Of a stretch of 64,000 bases of DNA, positions 33,907 through 42,895 are shown one piece after another. The notes beneath the pieces are model-generated. The model was not told where the DNA came from, made no database searches, and saw nothing but the letters and a program-made list of their open reading frames with translations. The number at the start of each line of letters is the position of its first letter. The first letter of the stretch is position 1. The stretch is from Dokdonia sp. PRO95 (lineage in GTDB: Bacteria > Bacteroidota > Bacteroidia > Flavobacteriales > Flavobacteriaceae). The DNA is taken from positions 13,434-77,433 of the forward strand of contig NZ_CM001837.1 of NCBI RefSeq assembly GCF_000355805.1, read 5' to 3'. Both the position numbers and the translations under genes were made by a program.

Positions 33907-36090
33907 TTAATTTACGAAGAGTAATTCTCTATATTTTGGCAGTGGCCACAGTTCATCCTCTACTAGAAGCTCAAGTTTATCACAATCTCTCCTAATAGCC
34001 TTAAAAAATGGCTTCACCTCCTCAGCATAATTAGTTGCCTTGTTTTTAATATCAAGATCGTTTGCTTCTTTGCGAGCATTAATCATTTCTGTTATGAGAC
34101 TATTAATACTAGCTGTATGATCTGAGATTGATTTAATAATGGATGTTTGCGCTTTCGCGAAAGCGGCAAAATCTTCACCATATATCTCTTTCAAGCCTCT
34201 TACATTGTCTATCAATACATTTTGATATCTCAGGGCCGTAGGGATTATATGATTACGAGCTACATCGCCTAGCACTCGGCTCTCTATCTGTATGCGTTTT
34301 ACATACTCTTCTAACTCAATCTCGTATCGTGCTTGAATCTCAACATTATTCATGATGTTTAAGGACTCAAATAATGCTACTGTTTTCTTACTCACTCGAG
34401 CTTCAAGAGCAGATACTGTAGTCTTATTATTGCTAAGCTTGCGCTTTTTTGCTTCTTTTTCCCAAGGGGCACCATATCCATCTCCTTCAAATCTTATTTT
34501 CTTACTGTCCTTTATATATTCCCTAAGGATATTAAAGATTGCATCATCCTTTTTCATGTCCTTATTGTCTATAAGAGCATCTACCTCCTTTTTAAAAGCT
34601 ATAAGTTGTTGAGCAACAATAGCATTAAGCACAGTCATAGGGTTTGCACAATTTGCAGTAGCACCTACAGCTCTAAACTCAAACTTATTACCTGTAAACG
34701 CAAAAGGTGAGGTACGATTACGATCTGTATTATCAAGCAAAATCTCAGGGATCTTACCTATTACATTAAGTTTAAGATCTGTTTTTTCTTGTGGAGATAG
34801 TTTTCCATCTGTTACTTTCTCGAGCTCATCAAGCACTTGTGTGAGTTGAGAACCTATAAATACTGATATAATTGCTGGCGGCGCTTCGTTTGCTCCAAGA
34901 CGGTAATCATTTCCTGCACTAGCGATAGAGGCTCTAAGTAAAGCTTCATGCTCACAAACGGCTTTAATAGTATTTACAAAAAAGGTGAGGAATTGTAAAT
35001 TTTTCATTGGAGTGGTACCTGGACTCAAAAGATTCACTCCTGTGTCTGTAGCTAGTGACCAGTTATTATGTTTACCACTACCATTTATATTTTCAAACGG
35101 TTTCTCATGAAAGAGAACCTTAAAATGATGACGTTGCGCTACTTTTTGCATTACATCCATGAGTAATGCATTATGATCTACTGCTAGGTTTGCTTCTTCA
35201 AAAATAGGAGCCATCTCAAATTGATTAGGCGCTACTTCATTGTGCCTTGTCTTTAAAGGGATACCTAATAACAAGCATTCTTGCTCCAGCTCCTTTAAAT
35301 ATGCCAGCACCCTGATAGGAATAGATCCAAAGTAATGATCATCGAGTTGCTGTCCTTTTGCGGCAGCATGACCTAAAAGTGTTCTCCCCGTAAGCATCAA
35401 GTCTGGTCTCGCAGCTGCTAGTGATGCATCTATAAGAAAAAACTCTTGCTCCCACCCTAGAGTCGCTGTTACTTTATTTACATTTTTATTAAAATATTGA
35501 GCTACTGCTGTAGCAGCTTGATCAATCGTGTTTAGAGCTTTTAATAAAGGTGTCTTATAATCAAGTGCCTCTCCTGTATATGCCACAAAAACCGTTGGAA
35601 TACACAAGGTGTTGTCATATATAAATGCTGGTGATGTAGGATCCCATGCGGTATAACCCCTTGCTTCAAAAGTGTTACGTATGCCTCCATTAGGAAAGCT
35701 TGAGGCATCTGGTTCTTGTTGTGCAAGCTGCCCACCGTCAAATTTATCTATAACGTGACCGTCTGATGTGATTTCAAAAAAAGCATCATGCTTTTCTGCC
35801 GTGGCACCCGTTAACGGTTGAAACCAATGAGTGTAATGCGTAGCTCCTTTTTCAAGCGCCCAAGATTTCATTCCTGTAGCAATAGCATCTGCAGTTATGC
35901 GATCTATGTTATCGCCTTTCCTTATAGCTGTCTGTACACTGTCTATAGTAGATTTAGACAAAAATTGGCGCATGGCCTGCTCTCCAAACACATTAGACTT
36001 AAATAATGAAGATGGTCTTCCTAAAGTATCAAAAGTGATGGCTGGTCTATGCTGCACATCATGCAAGGCTTTAAAACGGATTTTTGACAT
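33907..36090 (-). CDS. glnN: Glutamine synthetase type III
   Basis: At 727 residues it has the length of GSIII enzymes, and starts with 'RPAITFDTLGRPSSLFKSNVFGE', typical of the GSIII N-terminus. Catalytic-domain motifs include 'TATLGWEQEFFLID' (metal-binding Glu), 'HNEVAPNQFEMAPIFEEANLAVDHN' and 'NDYRLGANEAPPAIISVFIG'. It makes glutamine from glutamate and ammonia using ATP. It is divergent from a second, type II glutamine synthetase 309 bases away. A TTTCGCGAAA palindrome at 34153-34162 is inside the gene and encodes 'AFAKAQ'. Confidence 0.95.
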   Translation of the reverse strand: MSKIRFKALHDVQHRPAITFDTLGRPSSLFKSNVFGEQAMRQFLSKSTIDSVQTAIRKGDNIDRITADAIATGMKSWALEKGATHYTHWFQPLTGATAEKHDAFFEITSDGHVIDKFDGGQLAQQEPDASSFPNGGIRNTFEARGYTAWDPTSPAFIYDNTLCIPTVFVAYTGEALDYKTPLLKALNTIDQAATAVAQYFNKNVNKVTATLGWEQEFFLIDASLAAARPDLMLTGRTLLGHAAAKGQQLDDHYFGSIPIRVLAYLKELEQECLLLGIPLKTRHNEVAPNQFEMAPIFEEANLAVDHNALLMDVMQKVAQRHHFKVLFHEKPFENINGSGKHNNWSLATDTGVNLLSPGTTPMKNLQFLTFFVNTIKAVCEHEALLRASIASAGNDYRLGANEAPPAIISVFIGSQLTQVLDELEKVTDGKLSPQEKTDLKLNVIGKIPEILLDNTDRNRTSPFAFTGNKFEFRAVGATANCANPMTVLNAIVAQQLIAFKKEVDALIDNKDMKKDDAIFNILREYIKDSKKIRFEGDGYGAPWEKEAKKRKLSNNKTTVSALEARVSKKTVALFESLNIMNNVEIQARYEIELEEYVKRIQIESRVLGDVARNHIIPTALRYQNVLIDNVRGLKEIYGEDFAAFAKAQTSIIKSISDHTASINSLITEMINARKEANDLDIKNKATNYAEEVKPFFKAIRRDCDKLELLVEDELWPLPKYRELLFVN

Positions 36091-36399
36091 AATTAGTCTA
36101 ACATTATTAAGGCTACAGTATTTTCAATGACATGGGAGAGAAACCACTATAACACAATGATTATAAATATTTTAGAAGATGTTTAGAAAAAGTTCTTACC
36201 AAAAAGCCAATAACACCCCTAAACAAGGACACAAATATAAGGGAAATATAAAAAATATAGCCAAAAATTACAGACCCCCTAAAATTTGAGGGGTTGTTCA
36301 TAAAATTCAATATTTTTTAATAACTCAGCCCTAAAATACTGATTGCCTTTTAAAATTATTTTATATTTGCCCTCGTTAACTAAAACATTAAATGCTATT
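36091..36399. promoter_or_regulatory. Shared regulatory region of divergent glutamine synthetases
   Basis: The 309-base gap contains a hairpin-like ACCCCCT...AGGGGT (36274-36294, six to seven pairs) in the middle. A plus-strand -7 box TATATTTG (36362-36369) lies 30 bases before the GSII start, with a TTG at 36343-36345 spaced 16 bases from it, close to the flavobacterial promoter pattern. No NtrC or GlnR-type site was recognised. Confidence 0.55.
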
Positions 36400-37410
36400 A
36401 TGAGTAAGTCAAAACTAGAATACATTTGGTTAGACGGGTATACACCCACACAAAATATGAGAAGCAAGACTAAAGTTGTAAATGACTTTAGCGGAAAATT
36501 AGAAGATTGCCCTATATGGTCTTTTGATGGGTCTTCTACTAAGCAAGCATCTGGAGGAGCTTCAGATTGTCTTCTAAAGCCAGTTGCAATCTACCCAGAT
36601 CCACAACGTGCAAATGGATTTTTAGTAATGACTGAGGTTTTAAGTGCAGATGGTACACCTCACGAATCAAATCATAGAGCAAAAATAGATGATAATGATA
36701 ATGATTTCTGGTTCGGTTTTGAACAAGAATACTTTATCATGGACAGAGAGACTCAATTACCTTTAGGTTTTCCAATAGGTGGATACCCAGGACCACAAGG
36801 AATGTACTACTGTTCTGTAGGTGGTCGCCATACACACGGTCGTGATTTTGTAGAAGAACACGCAGATCTTTGTATCGAGGCTGGTCTTAACTTTGAAGGA
36901 ATTAACCAAGAGGTTGCTTCTGGACAATGGGAATACCAACTATTTGCAAAAGGTGCAAAAAAAGCTGGAGATGAGATATGGGTATCACGTTACCTTCTAG
37001 ATCGTCTTACTGAGCAGTACGGATGGTACATTGAGTATCACCCTAAACCAGTAAAAGGTGACTGGAATGGTTCTGGTATGCACGCAAACTTCTCAAACAC
37101 AACACTAAGAACTTGTGGATCTGAGGAAACTTACAATAAGATTTGTGAGGCATTCCGCCCAGTAACAAAAGAACACATTAAAGCATACGGAGCTCACAAT
37201 GAAGAGCGCCTTACAGGAGATCACGAGACTGCTGCTATTACAGACTTCTCTTATGGAGTATCAGATCGTGGAGCATCGTTACGTATTCCTATTATTACCG
37301 TAGAGCAAGGATGGAAAGGATGGTTAGAAGATCGTCGTCCAGCTTCAAACGCAGATCCATACCGCGTAGCAGGTCGTATTATCGAGACTGTAAAAACTGC
37401 AAAGGTTTAA
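36400..37410 (+). CDS. glnII: Glutamine synthetase type II (eukaryote-like)
   Basis: The ATG at 36400 ('MSKSKLEYIWLDGYTPTQNMRSKT') gives 336 residues; the 19 codons before it overlap the promoter. The enzyme has the GSII hallmark 'PIWSFDGSSTKQASGGASDCLLKPVAIYPDP', the metal and ammonia-site motifs 'FGFEQEYFIMD' and 'GINQEVASGQWEYQ', and 'KPVKGDWNGSGMHANFS'. It makes glutamine. Its short length matches bacterial and plant GSII, not the approximately 470-residue GSI. Having GSII and GSIII divergent from one control region suggests alternative enzymes for different nitrogen states. Confidence 0.95.
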   Translation: MSKSKLEYIWLDGYTPTQNMRSKTKVVNDFSGKLEDCPIWSFDGSSTKQASGGASDCLLKPVAIYPDPQRANGFLVMTEVLSADGTPHESNHRAKIDDNDNDFWFGFEQEYFIMDRETQLPLGFPIGGYPGPQGMYYCSVGGRHTHGRDFVEEHADLCIEAGLNFEGINQEVASGQWEYQLFAKGAKKAGDEIWVSRYLLDRLTEQYGWYIEYHPKPVKGDWNGSGMHANFSNTTLRTCGSEETYNKICEAFRPVTKEHIKAYGAHNEERLTGDHETAAITDFSYGVSDRGASLRIPIITVEQGWKGWLEDRRPASNADPYRVAGRIIETVKTAKV

Positions 37411-37430
37411 TTCTGATTTATATAAATGTG

Positions 37431-37460
37431 AAAAATGCTCAACTTAGGTTGAGCATTTTT
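37431..37460 (+). terminator. Terminator of the GSII gene
   Basis: A perfect 13-bp stem (AAAAATGCTCAAC / GTTGAGCATTTTT) with a four-base loop is followed by TTT, 20 bases after the stop codon. Confidence 0.9.
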
Positions 37461-37571
37461 TTTGTGTCACGCTTTCGCGAAAGCGTACTTAAATTTTTAA
37501 AGAGATCTATAACAAGAGTAGTAAATATCTAATGCCATTTACTAGTGCTCAATATTTAAAAAGCGTATGGA

Positions 37572-38522
37572 TTATCCTGCAAATGCAAGCGCTATAAATA
37601 ATATATAAGCTCCTACAAGGACTAAGCCTTTTATTCTACCTATTTGTAGCTTGGCAGGAATAAAAGCAAGTGGCAATAAAATGGCAGCAAAACCTATCAT
37701 CCAGTAAATATTAGTTCCTAAAATAGCATCATCTACTACGTTTATGTCCTTGATAAGGGATGTAAAGCCTAACACTGACGCAATGTTAAAAATATTAGAA
37801 CCTATAAGATTCCCTAGTGATATAGCTTTCTCCTTCTTTAAAGCAGCAATAACAGATGCCGCAAGTTCTGGAACACTAGTACCTATTGCGATAACAGTAA
37901 CAGAAATAGCATACTCACTAATACCCACAGCCGTTGCAAGATCTTTTGCTCCAGAAACGAGCCACTCAGAACCAAAATATAACGCTGCACCACCTATAAT
38001 AAGCCATAGTATTATTTTGAAATAAGACGCCTGTCCCAATCCCTCATCTACCCCATCGCCTTCTTCAAGCACAGCACTTTTTCTTGCTCTACGTAATAAG
38101 AAATATAAATATACAGCAAGTGTAACAAGCAAGCCTCCACCTTCGGCAGCGGTAAGCTTTCCATCATTTGATAGTAAAAAAAACAAGGCGAGAGAAAAGA
38201 ACATCATCACAGGCCAGTTAAAACGATAAAAATCACGGTCTATCGCAAGTGCCGAAATAACCGCAGTGATACCTAGAACGAGACCTATATTTGCAATATT
38301 AGATCCAATTACATTACCTAGCGCAATATCAGAACTACCGTCTAGCGCTGCTTGTACACTTACTAATAACTCTGGCGCAGAGGTTGCAAAGGAAACAACA
38401 GTAAGGCCTATCACCATTTTAGAAAGATTGAGTTTAAACGACAACCCCACAGATGCTCTTACTAAAAACTCCCCTCCTACTACTAGTAATACTAAACCTA
38501 CTAGAATATAAAATATGCTCAT
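37572..38522 (-). CDS. Na+/Ca2+ antiporter, CaCA family
   Basis: The 316-residue integral membrane protein has about ten helices in two inverted halves. Each half has the alpha-repeat motif that binds the ions: 'SFATSAPELLVSVQAAL...ALGNVIGSNIANIGLVLG' and 'AIGTSVPELAASVIAALKKEKAISLGNLIGSNIFNIASVLG'. It belongs to the YrbG-type calcium/sodium antiporters and would export Ca2+ using the sodium gradient at the inner membrane. A palindrome copy lies upstream of its start (38606-38623) and another beyond its stop (37469-37486). Confidence 0.92.
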   Translation of the reverse strand: MSIFYILVGLVLLVVGGEFLVRASVGLSFKLNLSKMVIGLTVVSFATSAPELLVSVQAALDGSSDIALGNVIGSNIANIGLVLGITAVISALAIDRDFYRFNWPVMMFFSLALFFLLSNDGKLTAAEGGGLLVTLAVYLYFLLRRARKSAVLEEGDGVDEGLGQASYFKIILWLIIGGAALYFGSEWLVSGAKDLATAVGISEYAISVTVIAIGTSVPELAASVIAALKKEKAISLGNLIGSNIFNIASVLGFTSLIKDINVVDDAILGTNIYWMIGFAAILLPLAFIPAKLQIGRIKGLVLVGAYILFIALAFAG

Positions 38523-38737
38523 ATATTGTAATTTTACAGGCGAAGATAAGAATTAACAGTCATGTGCACTTAGAATTAATAAGAGAGGAAAGTGGTAATG
38601 TTAGTACGCTTTCGCGAAAGCGTTATCTAAAATTTCAACCCCATTTACCTTAATAAGACATCGTTATATAAATCATCTCAAGATGTTGTTATTATATATT
38701 GTTCATTTATGAGAAAATGGTACATTTAAGATATCAT

Positions 38738-40948
38738 ATGGAATTAACGACAGAATTTATAGAGGCAGAGAATAAGGAGCTGACAAGACAGTATAAAAAA
38801 CTGCTACGCATAAGCTATCAAACCTTATCAGAGGATGATAAAAAAATGATTCGCAAAGCATTTGACGTAGCTGTAGATGCTCACAAATCACAACGTCGAA
38901 AATCTGGCGAAGCTTACATCTTTCATCCAGTTGCCGTAGCACAAATTGTAGCTAGCGAGATAGGTCTCGATGCTACATCTATAGCTAGTGCATTATTGCA
39001 TGATGTTGTAGAAGACACGGAGTATACCTTACCTGATCTTGAGCAAATGTTTGGGGAGACTGTTGCTCGTATAGTAGATGGGCTTACTAAAATATCTAGC
39101 TTAAAAAAGGATAGAGACGTCTCTTTACAAGCAGAAAATTTTAGAAAAATGTTGCTTACTATTAATGATGACCCACGGGTGATTATTATTAAAATAGCAG
39201 ACCGTCTCCACAATATGCAAACCATGGATTCCATGCGTCCAGATAAGCAATCAAAAATTGCAAGTGAGACGCTATATATCTATGCGCCCCTAGCACATAG
39301 AATGGGACTGTACAATATAAAAACAGAGCTTGAAGACTTAAGCTTAAAATATACCGAACCAGAAGTATATAAAGATCTTTCCGGCAAAATCACAGAGAGC
39401 AAAGCACAGCAAGACGATTATATAAAGGAATTCAAAAAGGTTATAGAAGACTCCCTAGATGAAGAAGGACTTAATTATGAAATTAAAGGACGTCCAAAGT
39501 CTATATACAGCATAAGACGTAAGATTCTCGCACAAGGAGTAACTTTTGAAGAAGTGTATGATAAGTTTGCGATACGTATCATCTATAAGAGTGATAAGGC
39601 AAACGAAAAATTCTTAGCCTGGAAGATCTACTCTATAGTTACAGACCACTTTAGACCTAACCCTACTCGCCTTAGAGACTGGATTTCTTCTCCTAAAACC
39701 ACTGGATACGAGGCACTACATATTACTGTAATGGGTCTCAAAGGACGATGGGTAGAAGTACAGATTCGTTCTGAACGAATGAACGAAATCGCCGAAAAGG
39801 GGTATGCAGCTCACTTCAAGTATAAACAAGGAAACGACGGAGATTCTACACTAGACGACTGGATCAATAAACTACAGGAAGCACTAGAAAACCCTGATCA
39901 AAATGCGGTAGATTTTGTCGAAAATTTCAAACTCAATCTATACAATAAGGAAATCTTTGTATTTACACCGCAAGGAGAACTCAAATCTCTCCCTAAAGGT
40001 GCAACTCCGCTAGATTTTGCTTTTAGTGTACATACAGAAATAGGGCTTCACACTCGTGGGGCAAGAGTAAATGGTAGACTAGTACCACTTAGTCACGAAC
40101 TTAAAAGTGGTGACCAGGTAGAAATCATCACATCAGAATCTGCGCACCCTACAAACAACTGGCTTGACTATGCAACAACAGCAAGAGCACGCGCAAAGAT
40201 AAAATCATCTCTTAAAGATGAAAAGAAAGAACTTGCAGATGACGGTAAGGCTATCTTAAATCGTAAACTTAAATCTCAAAAGATACCTCTTAATGAGAAA
40301 ACTATAAACGAACTAGTTTCTTACTTTAAGTTGAACACAAGTCTTGATTTATTTTATCGTGTAGGTAACGGAACAATAGACAATAAAATGATTAAAGAGT
40401 TTGCAGCACAGCGCAGCAACGCTTTAATGTCATTTATAAAAAGTAAAATACGCAAGCCTAACAGTCCGCCAGACGTCAACAAAGATGAAATCACTAACAA
40501 TTATGACTCACTAGTTTTTGGTCCAGAAGATCAGAAACTCGATTATTCATTTGCAAAGTGTTGTAGCCCTATACCTGGGGATCCTGTATTTGGGTTTACC
40601 ACAATAAACGACGGGATAAAGGTGCACAAAAACAATTGCCCTAACGCAATATCGATGAGGAGTAACTATGCCTATAGAATTATTAAGGCAAAGTGGGTAG
40701 ACTCATCAGACACTGGTTATCAAACTGACATTATACTTACTGGTATTGATAACTTAGGGCTTGTAAATACTGTGACCGCTGAGATTTCAAAGCACCAGCA
40801 TGTAGAAATAAAGGGTATAAACTTCACCACGCAAGGAGGTGTTTTTAAGGGAAAAATAACAGTACTAGTGAGAAACAATGAATTGTTGAAAACCTTGATA
40901 GAAAATCTTAAAAAAATAGACGGTATCGACCAAGTGACTCGAGTATAA
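38738..40948 (+). CDS. spoT: Bifunctional (p)ppGpp synthetase/hydrolase
   Basis: The ATG at 38738 ('MELTTEFIEAENKELTRQY') gives 736 residues; an earlier TTG start adds 13 unlikely residues. Domains: HD hydrolase with 'YIFHPVAVAQIVASEIGLDATSIASALLHDVVEDT' (His-Asp and Glu-Asp pairs intact), RelA/SpoT synthetase with 'GRPKSIYSIRRK' and 'RLRDWISSPKTTGYEALHI', then TGS ('EIFVFTPQGELKSLPKGATPLDFAF') and C-terminal ACT domains. The basic 'RxRD' in the synthetase resembles the RxKD of bifunctional Rel/SpoT enzymes and not the ExDD of mono-functional RelA. It controls the stringent response. Followed after 29 bases by a fur-like gene and purA. Confidence 0.94.
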   Translation: MELTTEFIEAENKELTRQYKKLLRISYQTLSEDDKKMIRKAFDVAVDAHKSQRRKSGEAYIFHPVAVAQIVASEIGLDATSIASALLHDVVEDTEYTLPDLEQMFGETVARIVDGLTKISSLKKDRDVSLQAENFRKMLLTINDDPRVIIIKIADRLHNMQTMDSMRPDKQSKIASETLYIYAPLAHRMGLYNIKTELEDLSLKYTEPEVYKDLSGKITESKAQQDDYIKEFKKVIEDSLDEEGLNYEIKGRPKSIYSIRRKILAQGVTFEEVYDKFAIRIIYKSDKANEKFLAWKIYSIVTDHFRPNPTRLRDWISSPKTTGYEALHITVMGLKGRWVEVQIRSERMNEIAEKGYAAHFKYKQGNDGDSTLDDWINKLQEALENPDQNAVDFVENFKLNLYNKEIFVFTPQGELKSLPKGATPLDFAFSVHTEIGLHTRGARVNGRLVPLSHELKSGDQVEIITSESAHPTNNWLDYATTARARAKIKSSLKDEKKELADDGKAILNRKLKSQKIPLNEKTINELVSYFKLNTSLDLFYRVGNGTIDNKMIKEFAAQRSNALMSFIKSKIRKPNSPPDVNKDEITNNYDSLVFGPEDQKLDYSFAKCCSPIPGDPVFGFTTINDGIKVHKNNCPNAISMRSNYAYRIIKAKWVDSSDTGYQTDIILTGIDNLGLVNTVTAEISKHQHVEIKGINFTTQGGVFKGKITVLVRNNELLKTLIENLKKIDGIDQVTRV

Positions 40949-40977
40949 ATCCGTAAATTCGTCCTTTACTAAAAACG

Positions 40978-41433
40978 ATGCCACTAAAAGCTACTATTAA
41001 TAAGGATCAAGACGTTGTAAAAGGCGTTTTTACAGCCTATCTAGAAGAAAAAGGTCACCGCAAAACACCTGAACGTTTTGCAATCTTGCAAGAGATATAC
41101 AGCAATGAAGAGCACTTTGATATCGAGACGCTCTACATTAGTATGAAAAACAAGAACTACAGGGTGAGCCGTGCTACATTATATAATACCATAGAACTTT
41201 TACTAGAATGTGGGCTGGTACGTAAACACCAGTTTGGTAATAATCAAGCGCAGTATGAGAAGTCATACTTTGATAAGCAACACGATCACGTTATACTTAC
41301 AGATACAGGAGAAGTAATAGAATTTTGCGATCCTCGTATACAGTCTATTAAAAAAACCATAGAAGAGGTTTTTGATATTACCATAGACAAGCATTCACTC
41401 TATTTTTACGGAAAGAAAAACACGACTAATTAA
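40978..41433 (+). CDS. Fur-family transcriptional regulator
   Basis: This 151-residue protein has a winged helix with '[58 protein letters not shown]', typical of the Fur family, and the metal-site motif '[20 protein letters not shown]'. Most Fur proteins have a structural-zinc Cys-x-x-Cys after HxH; here those positions read 'LTDT', so the zinc site seems absent on that side. Fur proteins regulate iron, zinc or peroxide genes; the sensed metal is not clear. It lies eight bases before purA and 29 after the Rel/Spo gene, so the three may be one operon. Confidence 0.9.
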   Translation: MPLKATINKDQDVVKGVFTAYLEEKGHRKTPERFAILQEIYSNEEHFDIETLYISMKNKNYRVSRATLYNTIELLLECGLVRKHQFGNNQAQYEKSYFDKQHDHVILTDTGEVIEFCDPRIQSIKKTIEEVFDITIDKHSLYFYGKKNTTN

Positions 41434-41440
41434 CATAACA

Positions 41441-42715
41441 ATGGCTGTAGATTTACTACTGGGCCTCCAATGGGGCGACGAAGGAAAAGGAAAAATTGTA
41501 GACGTTCTCACGAAGGACTACGATATTATTGCACGTTTTCAAGGAGGACCTAATGCAGGTCATACTCTTGAATTTGACGGTATAAAGCACGTATTACATA
41601 CGATTCCTTCTGGAATTTTTCATGACAACGCAATGAACGTCATAGGTAATGGCGTTGTAATTGACCCTGTAATTTTTAAGAAAGAACTTCAAAATCTTGA
41701 TAAGTTTGAAGGACTAGATTATAAAGCAAAAATGGTGATCTCTCGTAAAGCACACCTTATACTTCCTACACACCGCTTACTAGATGCAGCTTCTGAAGCT
41801 TCAAAAGGAAAGGCAAAAATAGGTTCTACTCTTAAGGGAATAGGTCCTACTTACATGGATAAGACTGGTCGTAATGGTATACGCGTAGGAGATCTAGAAC
41901 TTGCAGACTGGAAAGAGCGTTATGCTACTTTAAGAGACAAGCATATCTCAATGATTGACTTTTATGATGCAAAGATTGATTACGATCTAGACGAACTAGA
42001 AACAGAATTCTTTGCTGCTATAAAGACACTTAAAACATTACAATTTATAGACTCAGAAGAGTATTTATACCAAGCACAAAAATCTGGTAAATCTATACTT
42101 GCAGAAGGAGCTCAAGGATCACTACTAGATATTGATTTTGGTACTTATCCTTACGTAACATCATCAAACACAACAGCAGCAGGAGCTTGTACAGGTCTTG
42201 GTGTTGCTCCTAATCAAATAGGTGAAGTATTTGGAATCTTTAAGGCTTACACAACTCGTGTAGGTTCTGGACCTTTCCCTACAGAACTTTTTGACGAAGA
42301 TGGTGAGACTATGGGACGCGTAGGTAATGAATTTGGCGCTACTACTGGCCGTGCACGTCGTTGTGGATGGTTAGACCTTGTTGCTCTTAAATATGCTGTG
42401 CGTGTAAACGGAGTTACACAACTTATGATGATGAAAGGCGATGTACTTTCTGGTTTTAAAACACTAAAAGTTTGCACTGCTTACAAATATAAAGGAGAGA
42501 CTATCGAGCACCTTCCTTATAATATTGAACCAGAAAACGTTGAAGTAGTTTATAAAGAAATGGCTGGATGGTCTGAAGATCTTACAGGCATGACTACTGC
42601 AGACCAGCTTCCGCAGGCACTTAATGAATATATAGATTATCTTGAGAAAGAACTTGAGACTCCTATTAAGATTGTATCTGTAGGACCAGATCGTACTCAA
42701 ACGATACTTAGATAA
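41441..42715 (+). CDS. purA: Adenylosuccinate synthetase
   Basis: The 424-residue protein starts 'MAVDLLLGLQWGDEGKGKIVDVL' with the GTP-binding 'GDEGKGK', and continues with 'FQGGPNAGHTLEFDG', 'GSTLKGIGPTYMDKTGRNGIRVGDL' and 'GATTGRARRCGWLDLVALKYA', all conserved in PurA. It converts IMP and aspartate to adenylosuccinate, the first committed step to AMP. Its position with the stringent-response enzyme is fitting, since (p)ppGpp inhibits PurA in many bacteria, but this is inference. A terminator follows 21 bases later. Confidence 0.96.
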   Translation: MAVDLLLGLQWGDEGKGKIVDVLTKDYDIIARFQGGPNAGHTLEFDGIKHVLHTIPSGIFHDNAMNVIGNGVVIDPVIFKKELQNLDKFEGLDYKAKMVISRKAHLILPTHRLLDAASEASKGKAKIGSTLKGIGPTYMDKTGRNGIRVGDLELADWKERYATLRDKHISMIDFYDAKIDYDLDELETEFFAAIKTLKTLQFIDSEEYLYQAQKSGKSILAEGAQGSLLDIDFGTYPYVTSSNTTAAGACTGLGVAPNQIGEVFGIFKAYTTRVGSGPFPTELFDEDGETMGRVGNEFGATTGRARRCGWLDLVALKYAVRVNGVTQLMMMKGDVLSGFKTLKVCTAYKYKGETIEHLPYNIEPENVEVVYKEMAGWSEDLTGMTTADQLPQALNEYIDYLEKELETPIKIVSVGPDRTQTILR

Positions 42716-42736
42716 GCTTACAAAAATTCAAATTAT

Positions 42737-42771
42737 AAAAAAGCCTTCAGATTCATATCTGGAGGCTTTTT
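42737..42771 (+). terminator. Terminator of purA
   Basis: AAAAAGCCTTCAG pairs with CTGGAGGCTTTTT with one G-T pair; the loop is eight bases and a T-tract ends the stem. Confidence 0.88.
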
Positions 42772-42895
42772 ATATACACTTATCTCAAATAAAATACGTT
42801 AAAAGAATACCCTAATGTAGATACAAAGCGGTATCACCTCCTTTTTGATAAAGTGTTATCGATTTCGGCAGGCAATTTGATTATTTTTGACACTG

